Source: Thiotrichales bacterium
Lineage (GTDB): Bacteria > Pseudomonadota > Gammaproteobacteria > Francisellales > CACEW01
Assembly: GCA_947478525.1 (NCBI GenBank)
Contig: CANJVU010000016.1
Coordinates: forward strand, 1 to 47,136
Length of the DNA: 47,136 nt
Direction of reading: 5' to 3'
The notes under the pieces are model-generated. The model saw only the letters and a program-made list of their open reading frames with translations, made no database searches and was not told the DNA's origin. Numbering within the stretch: the first letter of the stretch is position 1; each line of letters opens with the position of its first letter. This document shows positions 31,230 through 39,300 of the stretch, piece after piece. A program made the translations under genes and the position numbers.

Positions 31230-32108
31230 ATGGGCAATGTTATGAAAGTCAGTGGATTTACGTTTGTACGCAATGGTCATTCGTTGGGCTTTCCTTTTAT
31301 TGAGTCCATTCGTTCTATTTTACCGATTTGTGATGAGTTTATCGTCAATGTGGGGGCTTCGGATGATGACACCTTGGCCAGGGTAAAAGCCATCAATGAT
31401 CCGAAGATTAAAATCATTGAAACCACCTGGAATATGCATATGCAATCCAAAGGGTATCTGTACGGTGAGCAAAAGATGATTGCACAGTTTGCTTGTACCG
31501 GCGATTGGGCGTTTTATCTGGAAGCGGATGAAGTGGTTCATGAACAGGATTTGCCGAAAATTGTCGCCGCCATGCATCAGCATCTGGATGATAAAAACGT
31601 AGAAGCACTGGCGTTTCGTTATGTGCATCTTTATGGCAACATCAATACGTATGCCTGGTCGCCATTATGGTACCGTGTGGCGCCGCGCATTATTAAAACG
31701 TCTGTGCGCAGTTTTGCACCGGATGGTCTGTACTGGGTGGTGTTGGATCAGCATAATAAAAAAGGGCGTTACCCCAAGGCAGCTCTGGTCAAAGAAGCAA
31801 CCATGTATCATTATGGTTGGGTGCGCCCAGAAAGTAAAATGACGGAAAAATATGCGCAGGTGGCACCCTTGTGGGCGGGTAATGCCAGAAAGATTGTCTA
31901 TGCTGCAATTGATCCGCAGACGTTGCTTCCTTTTAAAGGAAATCATCCCAAGGTAGTGGAGGGGGTTTTTTCCTCAGAAACGGGCGTATTTCACTCTGAT
32001 CCTGATCATGTGCTGACGCGTCGTGAGCGTAAACACCGATGGATGATGAAGGTAGAGCGGTGGTTTGGTATAGAGTTTGGCAATAAACATTGTCGATTGA
32101 TTAAGTAA
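31230..32108 (+). CDS. Glycosyltransferase-like protein (GT-A, family 2 type)
   Basis: The 292-residue protein resembles single-domain GT2 enzymes: an N-terminal FTFVRNGHSLGFPFIESI, then DEFIVNVGASDDDTL, where family members usually have a D-x-G/S-T-D-x-T type loop, and LEADEVVHE in the position of the DxD-like metal site. No membrane helix is seen. The acceptor and donor are unknown; an envelope polysaccharide role is only inferred. CAAGG at 31217-31221 supports the ATG at 31230; a second ATG at 31242 is possible. It converges on tamB with a six-base gap. Confidence 0.7.
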   Translation: MGNVMKVSGFTFVRNGHSLGFPFIESIRSILPICDEFIVNVGASDDDTLARVKAINDPKIKIIETTWNMHMQSKGYLYGEQKMIAQFACTGDWAFYLEADEVVHEQDLPKIVAAMHQHLDDKNVEALAFRYVHLYGNINTYAWSPLWYRVAPRIIKTSVRSFAPDGLYWVVLDQHNKKGRYPKAALVKEATMYHYGWVRPESKMTEKYAQVAPLWAGNARKIVYAAIDPQTLLPFKGNHPKVVEGVFSSETGVFHSDPDHVLTRRERKHRWMMKVERWFGIEFGNKHCRLIK

Positions 32109-32114
32109 ATGGTT

Positions 32115-34907
32115 TTATCGATCAATGGTATAAATCAAGTCCGCCCCAGAGCCAACGTTTGAACTGTCGGTTTGCACCTGCCAGCGACGAGATAACTGAT
32201 ATTGGGTGCGCACTTCTTGCTGTGAATTAAATAAACCCACGCCATAGCTCACGGAAAATCTTGATCCGATGGATTTGCCAACAAAAATTGCCGTATTGTC
32301 TTGCGCAGTGCCGCTACTGCTGCCATTGGTGGTCGTGTTTGAAGCCATGCTGTTGCTGATTCCATAGCGATCATCCAGTGTGCCGACCGAGAGTTGGCTC
32401 AATCCCAGTGAATGCTGAATATTGTTGAAGACGGTATTGCTGCCCCCGCTCAAGGCAAAAGACAGTGCGGCAGTGGATAAAGAGCCGGTATCCCCTGGTT
32501 GCGCCTGATTCAGCGGTACGCCCAGCACGATATAAGACAAAATATCTTCCTGGCTCATGCTGGGGTTGGAAAACAGGCGCAATTGTGGATGGGTAACGGT
32601 ACCATAAACCGTAACGCCTACCTGTAAATGACTGAGCTCAGTGCTTTGGGTTTGATTGTTCAGTTGATAAAGCGCCGTGACGTTAAGGCTTGGATTGTCT
32701 AGTGCGCTATTATTAAACACTAAGCTGCCGTTGGTGATGTTAAATATCTTGCCATAGGCGCTATAATCGCCGCTGTTCGCGGTGAGGGTGCCATTAGCCA
32801 TCCAGGTCTGCTGAGGATTAAGTGATAGGTTTACTTTGCCGGTAATTTGGGTGTTAATGCCAAAGCCTTTGAAGGTCACTGCTTTGATGGCTTGAATGGT
32901 TAATTCACTGCTAAAAGGAATGGTTGGGGTGTCGCGTACCGCTTGATCATTGCCGTTAACCAGCACCACGTCTTCACTGGCTTGGCTTTGGCGTTGAATC
33001 AGGTCGGCATTGATGGTGGCCTGGTCAATGTTAATATTCCCTGTGAGGCTTTCCAATTCAGGTGTTTGTGTGAATATCAACGTCGGTGACGCAACCATCA
33101 TCAGTTGGGGTAAATCGACCAAAGTAACCTGTGAGCCATTAATCTTGATCGACAGCGTGTTTTGATGTTGCCCGGTTTGCCATTGTCCGTCAAATGAGAG
33201 GTCGCCTGCGCCAGATTGTACCTGTCCTGTCAGGGTAAATTTCCCCTGTTTCACACTATTAAGGTTAATGTTGCCTTGTTTTAATTGAAGGCCAAGTACC
33301 GGAATATCAGCGCTGGCATGGGTTAATTTGAGTTCGCCAAGGTAGAGTGGATTGTTGAATGCGCTGTTCATGCTCAACGAGCCGGTCAGCTGCCCTTGTA
33401 GATTGGCCAATTGTGGCATCAAGTCATTGAGAATGCCCACATTTTGTAGGGTAATATTGAGGTCAGTGGTAACCCAAGAATTGGTTTCGTTCGGCCAGAG
33501 GCCATTCATGTGGGTGATAACGGTGCTGCCTTGAAGTTGATTTTTTGGTGAAAAATTCAATGTCAGCTGACTCGTTAGGGTTCCTTGATCAATACTCGCA
33601 GTTAAGTGGCCCGTTTGAATTTCCAGTTGATTGCTGTTGCGATTGTACAGCGATAATTGCAAGGTGGGTTTTAAGGTGAGCTGCGCAATATCAAGGGTGG
33701 CTTTCGCAGATAACGGTTTATTGGGGAGTTGTGTTGCCTGCATCTCCACTTGTGTTTGTCCGTAGATGCGCAGGCCATTGAAGGGGCTGGGAAAGTTGCG
33801 CAAACTTAGAGGGGTGCTGTGCAATTGGATATTCCATTGCGTCGGTTGCCACGCTGCCTCCAGGCAAATGGATTCATTGCTGTGTTGCAAGCAGGTGCTG
33901 GGTAAGCGAAAATCCTTCGGCGCGATGGTCAATACGGAGGCATGAGGAATACTCCACAGGTTTTTTAGAGAACCAAGTGAAAGGGTGTCTAACGAATAAC
34001 GCCATTGTTGGTTAACCAAAGCGCCGGTTTGTCCCAGTTGCAAGCGCCAGGTACCACTGGTGGCATCGAGTGAAATCAATTCATTTTGTTCGGTTTTTTC
34101 AGTTTTTAAGCTAAAGCCCAGTGTGGGCAGCGTGGGGTCTTGCCATTGGGCTTTGATATTTTGTCCGTTGAGGGTCAGTTGCCATAATAACGTTTTCTGC
34201 CAGTCCAACGAACCGGCCCCCGTTAGGGCGCCATCGTTGAGCGTGCCGTTGATGCTGTTGAGGGTGAGGTGATTTGGCGTACCTTCTCCTTTTACCTTAA
34301 GATCAACATAGCGATATTGGTTTTTTTGCCAATAGAGACTTCCGTTGACTTGATATTGATTGAGGGTTCCTGAAACCGTTGCCGTTGCGGATAATTGATG
34401 ATAACCAATGGCCGCTTTTGCATCAGCAGAGAGTTGAAACTGGTAGGGTGAGTTGTTGTTAATTTTGCCATTCAGTATCACATGATCATACTTATTGCGT
34501 TGCAGGGTGGTTTGAAAGTACAGCTGTGTTTTGCTGGAATATAAACGGCCTGAGAGTTGTCCAAGATTTTTTTCAACCTTGCCCTCTGCGTCGGTGATTT
34601 GTACCTGTTGTGCGGTCAGTTGCTCAATATCCACCTTGCCTTCCAGTAGCGCATGAAGGTGCCAACGGGCGCTGACGGTAGTAAAAGTCAGTGTCATGGG
34701 TGGCAAGGCAATGTTCATTTTATCGATCGTAAACTGATGCAAGGTGCCGTGTATTTGTTTTGGTTGTAATGTGATGTGTCGCTCTTGTAGCGCCCGCTGC
34801 GAAAGCATCACCAGGAAACGCAGTCCAGGTTGGGTAAATAACACAAAACACGCCAGAAGAATCAGGAATGTGAGTGTACTTAAGACAGTGATGGTAAGTT
34901 TTTTCAT
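32115..34907 (-). CDS. tamB: Translocation and assembly module protein TamB
   Basis: This 930-residue protein has one N-terminal membrane anchor (about residues 5-27), then a long beta-rich periplasmic region and the conserved C-terminal TamB domain. Diagnostic stretches are TVYGTVTHPQLRLFSNPSMS, SQEDILSYIVLG, GKSIGSRFSVSYGVG and the end SGADLIYTIDR. TamB spans the periplasm and is involved in lipid transport and outer-membrane protein assembly. It is shorter than E. coli TamB (1259). Its usual partner TamA is not in the window. Confidence 0.93.
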   Translation of the reverse strand: MKKLTITVLSTLTFLILLACFVLFTQPGLRFLVMLSQRALQERHITLQPKQIHGTLHQFTIDKMNIALPPMTLTFTTVSARWHLHALLEGKVDIEQLTAQQVQITDAEGKVEKNLGQLSGRLYSSKTQLYFQTTLQRNKYDHVILNGKINNNSPYQFQLSADAKAAIGYHQLSATATVSGTLNQYQVNGSLYWQKNQYRYVDLKVKGEGTPNHLTLNSINGTLNDGALTGAGSLDWQKTLLWQLTLNGQNIKAQWQDPTLPTLGFSLKTEKTEQNELISLDATSGTWRLQLGQTGALVNQQWRYSLDTLSLGSLKNLWSIPHASVLTIAPKDFRLPSTCLQHSNESICLEAAWQPTQWNIQLHSTPLSLRNFPSPFNGLRIYGQTQVEMQATQLPNKPLSAKATLDIAQLTLKPTLQLSLYNRNSNQLEIQTGHLTASIDQGTLTSQLTLNFSPKNQLQGSTVITHMNGLWPNETNSWVTTDLNITLQNVGILNDLMPQLANLQGQLTGSLSMNSAFNNPLYLGELKLTHASADIPVLGLQLKQGNINLNSVKQGKFTLTGQVQSGAGDLSFDGQWQTGQHQNTLSIKINGSQVTLVDLPQLMMVASPTLIFTQTPELESLTGNINIDQATINADLIQRQSQASEDVVLVNGNDQAVRDTPTIPFSSELTIQAIKAVTFKGFGINTQITGKVNLSLNPQQTWMANGTLTANSGDYSAYGKIFNITNGSLVFNNSALDNPSLNVTALYQLNNQTQSTELSHLQVGVTVYGTVTHPQLRLFSNPSMSQEDILSYIVLGVPLNQAQPGDTGSLSTAALSFALSGGSNTVFNNIQHSLGLSQLSVGTLDDRYGISNSMASNTTTNGSSSGTAQDNTAIFVGKSIGSRFSVSYGVGLFNSQQEVRTQYQLSRRWQVQTDSSNVGSGADLIYTIDR

Positions 34908-34960
34908 GATAACCTCTGGTGAGATTATACAGAATTTTTACTCCGCTGTGTTTTCTGTAA

Positions 34961-35063
34961 ATGTCGAGCGATTGGCTGATTCCCCATCAAACGCGGTGAT
35001 TTGCTGTTACTCGAAGCCTTCGGCGCCGGATTTGTCTGGGGCGCGGTGTTGGTAAAGTATTGA
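34961..35063 (+). pseudogene. fabH: Remnant of 3-oxoacyl-ACP synthase III (fabH), internally deleted
   Basis: Between tamB and the secreted-protein gene, the plus strand encodes two FabH pieces. SSDWLIPHQT (34964-34993) matches the active-site-histidine segment D-W-L-x-P-H-Q-A-N. In a shifted frame, starting around 34986, IKRGDLLLLEAFGAGFVWG runs on through AVLVKY to TGA at 35061-35063, matching the FabH C-terminus. The roughly 40-50 residues normally between them are missing, and the two pieces are in different frames. Nothing recognisable of the first two thirds of FabH is seen upstream, where tamB begins. It cannot make an active enzyme; an intact fabH must lie elsewhere if present. Confidence 0.8.
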
Positions 35064-35077
35064 TCTTTTTTATTTAC

Positions 35078-35527
35078 TCAACAGGCATAAGTGCCATCTT
35101 GTGCCGCATTATCATTAACAAACGAGATTCTATTATTATGGTTGTCTAAGGTTGCACCGCCATGGTTTCCAGTAGGAAAAAAATAAAAGTTTACGTTCAA
35201 CGCATAGCATTTCGTTCCCGCGGTAAAGGGGTCACCTTCTCTGTAAAACCCGAGATAGCTTGTATTAGTGTCGTCGGTTGTAGTAAGTGTTATGCTACAT
35301 TCTACGCCCGGGGGAATAAGAATGTATGGAGGATTTTCAGCAGAAAAAGTCGTCGTAGTATTACTAGGGCAATCTATATAGAAATTTCCTTTTTCGGAGT
35401 TTACATGTAAGTACCAGTTGGTATTAGAGAGGTTTACTATCGAGCCAGAGCCATTTGCATATCCACCGATTGAATAAACACTGCTCAATGCTAGCACGGA
35501 GCATAGTAAGGCAATTTTGGTTTTCAT
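35078..35527 (-). CDS. Unknown secreted protein with four cysteines
   Basis: I do not recognise this 149-residue protein. Residues 1-24 form a clear signal peptide (Lys-rich start, hydrophobic core, cleavage near GGYA-NG). The mature part is rich in Asn, Thr, Gly and aromatic residues, suggesting a small beta-sheet domain. It has Cys53, Cys77, Cys107 and Cys149; the last residue of the protein is a cysteine. AGGAG lies upstream of the ATG. It is divergent from icmV across an AT-rich gap and may be a transferred gene. It is an unlikely Dot/Icm effector, because the signal peptide points to Sec export. Confidence 0.75.
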   Translation of the reverse strand: MKTKIALLCSVLALSSVYSIGGYANGSGSIVNLSNTNWYLHVNSEKGNFYIDCPSNTTTTFSAENPPYILIPPGVECSITLTTTDDTNTSYLGFYREGDPFTAGTKCYALNVNFYFFPTGNHGGATLDNHNNRISFVNDNAAQDGTYAC

Positions 35528-35909
35528 GTTATCTCCTCAGATATTGTTGTGATATAAAGAATAGTTGGATACGTCGCGTATTTTAATATAAAAACCGCGA
35601 TAAATATATTCTATTTTATTTTTAAATGTTACATTTGTTTAAATAAATATTGGCAACCAATTGTTTTTAAATTAAAAAATACGATAAAAAACAAAATAAC
35701 CTATGTGTTAAAGGGGGTTTTTGCGTCAATATGGCGTGCGGTTATTGGTTTTTTGTAACAAGAAAATTTTACTTTAATATATTGATTTTAAATATATAAT
35801 TAGCAAGTTTTAAAAATAAATAATACAAATTAATGTATAAAAATAATTATATGTTACATTATTTTTGATATAATGGCGCTCTGAACTTTTAAAAAACCGG
35901 GGAGCACCG
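35528..35909. other. AT-rich gene-free stretch with divergent promoters
   Basis: These 382 bases are strikingly A/T-rich compared with both sides and hold no convincing reading frame. They contain the ribosome binding site of the minus-strand secreted protein near 35530 and an extended -10 promoter for icmV at 35866-35874. TTAA-containing runs around 35770-35800 resemble PmrA-type half-sites, but the spacing does not fit. Such AT-rich stretches are typical targets of nucleoid silencing proteins. Confidence 0.6.
35866..35874 (+). promoter_or_regulatory. Extended -10 promoter of icmV-dotA
   Basis: TGATATAAT is identical to the extended -10 element upstream of rplN. It lies 36 bases before the icmV ATG. 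No good -35 is visible, although the upstream AT-rich sequence could act as an UP element. It probably drives icmV, dotA and the two following genes. Confidence 0.65.
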
Positions 35910-36335
35910 ATGAAATACTTTCAAAAGAAACTGAATACCATCAGACGTATGACGGGTTATTCAGATTTAAAAAGTAATGCAGGCTTTATTAAGCAATGTG
36001 CGCAAGAGCTGTGGGCAGAAAAGGGCGATAAATCTGCGGGTGAGACGGTTTCTGTCGAATCTCTCAAATTATCTGAAAAACAATTATACGAAACCAAAAA
36101 AAGCTGGCATCTTTTGCTGGTATTGTTTTTAACGTGTGCAGGGCTGGCCTTGTTATATGGTATCTTCAGCTTGATTCACGGTAACTTTAGCGGTGCACTG
36201 GTTGCGGTTGCCTTGATCTTATTGTTTCTGGCGCAAAGTTTTAAATACCACTTTTGGTTGTTTCAATTGAAACAAGGCAAGTTGGGGTGTACTTGGCAAG
36301 ACTACATGCACAATGCGTTTAAAACGAAACACTAA
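35910..36335 (+). CDS. icmV: Type IVB secretion protein IcmV
   Basis: The 141-residue protein (about 150 in Legionella) has two adjacent membrane helices at about residues 66-85 and 92-108. The characteristic end SFKYHFWLFQLKQGKLGC follows them. IcmV is an inner-membrane protein required for Dot/Icm function and is typically encoded directly upstream of dotA, as here (51 bases). GGGGAG at 35899-35904 is a good ribosome binding site. The identification rests on sequence features plus this gene order. Confidence 0.85.
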   Translation: MKYFQKKLNTIRRMTGYSDLKSNAGFIKQCAQELWAEKGDKSAGETVSVESLKLSEKQLYETKKSWHLLLVLFLTCAGLALLYGIFSLIHGNFSGALVAVALILLFLAQSFKYHFWLFQLKQGKLGCTWQDYMHNAFKTKH

Positions 36336-36386
36336 AAATTAATTAATCTTCCTAAGCGATAACGGTTAACCCTGAAAGGAAATGAT

Positions 36387-39300
36387 ATGAGACATCAACT
36401 ACACAAAAGCTTATTTGCAGTTTTGCTGACAATATCAGCCATATTCAGTATTAGCACTGCCTATGCGGGATATGATTGTACTAGGTTAGTATCAGCTTGT
36501 GCGGCTAATAATGCTAATGCGGGTTGTGACGAGCCTACTGTCAGAACGTGTAAAAATTTTTGGATAAAATCCAATCAATCTTCGGCGTGTCAAATCAGCG
36601 ATAGTATTGCAGCTAATCACGCTAATAGCCGTGCGGATAGTGAGTGGCATAGTTTGATACGTAGTTATACCTACATATGTAGCAATCCAATGATAAAGGA
36701 ATATGGTGTTTGTGATACCGCGAAAACACTCTGTAGTAGTACTTTAGCAAGTTATGAAATCGGTTGTGGTGCTTATACCAATGAATGTGAAGCAACTGGT
36801 GGAATGACGCAGACGCTTGCATGTACTTTTGCTTCTAATCTTAAAACAAACTATTCTAGTTATACGACTGAAATTGCACATTTCGATATGATTTGTAAGG
36901 GTCCAGATCCTGATCCGATACCGCCTGCACCACCTGCACCACCTGCACCACCTGCACCACCAAGTGCCTGTCAACTGGCCCAAGCTGCTTGTGGTACTAC
37001 GGGGTTTGTTGGCAGTGAGATGACCGACAGCTGTAAGGCGGCAGTAGTAAACTGCTTGCATGATCCCAACGCCAGCGATGCCGATCGTTGTGAGCTTGCT
37101 CAAACCATGTCCGGATTTGATTTTGGTCTGGACAGTAAAGGCAATAAGATTGTTCCGGATGATATTAACCATTATGTGAATGATTTTAATAATAGTTGTC
37201 CGGCTGGTGGTCAGGCGGTGCTTCCTAAGCGGCCTGTTGGTCCTGATAATCCTGACCCTATTGCCGGCGTTTGTGCAGAAGATATTATTAGTGGTGGCGT
37301 TGATCCTGCTGCCGGTCCTAACCCGCATCGATTCAGCAGTTTGAATATTTTTAATTTACCGTGTTTATCGGACCAATCGGTTGCGGTATTAAAACAAGTA
37401 TTTGGAAACGCGATCAATACGTTTGAATCGGGTGTGACGGTTCCGGATGGCTATTTGATCCCAGAATTTTTGCGCCATTTTAATACCATCTTATTAACCC
37501 TCGTCATTTTGATATACTCCTTTATTTTGTTGATCGGTACTTTAAATTCGGCGCATGAAGGTACCTTTTTAGGAAAAGACTGGTCGTCGATCTGGACACC
37601 CGTACGTGCGATTGCCGGGCCATTGTTGATTGTTCCCTCGAAAGCAACGGGGCTATGTGGTGCGCAAATGATCGTGCTCTATTTAATCCTGCTTGGGGTG
37701 AATATGGGTACTGCGGTATGGTCTAATAGTGTGAAGGATGTGAATGCGGGTATTTCACCGACGGTTCCTACGGCGATGTTTGGCCAGGTGAAAGATGCGG
37801 CTGGTCAAAGCTTCTTGTCTTATGCTGTGGCTTACATTATGTATGGTGACCCTGCCAATCTCACCACCGCCAGTGAGTCTTCAAGAACGGTTACGTTTAC
37901 ACCCGCTACGGTCCAAATCGGTAAGTTAACCGATGGGGTACTGTTTGATGACATCAAAGGCAGTATGAAAAATTTATGTCTGGCTGCTTATGATGTATTC
38001 CCCAATCCAATCGCGGCAGATCAGAACCCGTTGCCATCAGGTGCAAGCGTCAAAACGGGTACAGTGTCTTCTATTGGTGAGTTGCCTAACGCGGAACGTC
38101 TGGCAGCGTCGACCTGTCTGAATAACGTAGAGTCGATGTTTAACCAAGGCCCTTCAATCTATAACATGCCAGCAAAACCAACAGCAGAAGTAACGTATAT
38201 GCCTAATTACTCGCAAATCAGCGGTCCGCAAGCCACTGCAAACGCCGGTGGAAACTATTGGGTTGCCATGGTGGGGGATAATCTATGGACTGCTGCTGGG
38301 TTGACCTGTACCGATGGCAATTGTTTTCCCCCTGCTCGATTTGTTGATGATGGCGCTAACGGTATCAAAAGACAACCTTGGGGAACAGTCTGTCATGGCT
38401 GGGCCCAAGAAGGTGGTAATCCTGTAGGTGGACATATATGTATGTGGGGCGTGAACATGGAAGATGCTGGCTCAACGCATGTGCGGAACCTCGACTACGG
38501 TTACGCTTTTGATCTGTCCAGTCCAGAAGCATTTTCTATCGATGCTAATAATAAAGTATCTAGGGTAGTGCTCCATGCAGCACCTATTACCTATGGCGCG
38601 GCAGCAAGCGCTGAGGGACCTGGTTTTGAGCAAAACGCCAGTGGTAATGTGGCATTAACGGGTGATGTGGTGTATCAGCCTCCACAAGACAGTACCGCAC
38701 CATTAACCATTCAATTAAACAAAAGCTTAAGTGAGTTTGTCAACGCCAATGTGATGGGGGATAAATGTAACCTGAATAATGGCCTGACCGTTGACACGGT
38801 TTGTGAGAACATTGGCCCCATCACCTCTGCGGTGGTAAAAGCAGCAGAAGAAGCAATGGCGCAGGCACAAAAGGATGCACCTGAGACAGAGTCGTCCAGT
38901 GTTGCGCATGATGCTACCGTAGCGCCGGAATGTTATCCAGAAGATTCGTGGATTACCAAAGATGACAAAGGCCGTGATGTTGAGCATTATGCCAAAGGCA
39001 AGGAAGAAATTTGCAAATTAGTGAATGCCTCGGCAGATCGCAAAACTATTGATCAAGTGGATAAAAGACTCGACAGCAGCTGGTGGTATGCCGGTCAAGT
39101 GTATTTGCAATTGGATCAAAAAATGGCGAATAATTTGGGGTTATTAAACTCTAAATTACAGCAGTTAAGTGCTTCCAAATCTGCGCCGCATTTTGTTGCG
39201 CGTATTAAGGCCACCACCAAAATTTTGGTAATTCATGCACCCGGTTTCTATGGTGATAATGATGGTGGTGGAGACTGGGGGGGGGATAAATCGCTAGAAA

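Noticed and set aside
34744..35055. 103-codon plus-strand frame over the tamB start and the fabH remnant
   Set aside because: It is antisense to tamB for half its length and reads the fabH remnant out of frame; no protein-like composition.
35770..35805. PmrA-type binding site upstream of icmV
   Set aside because: TTAA half-sites are present, but the start-to-start spacing is about 14 rather than 11 bases, and the region is so AT-rich that such matches are expected by chance.
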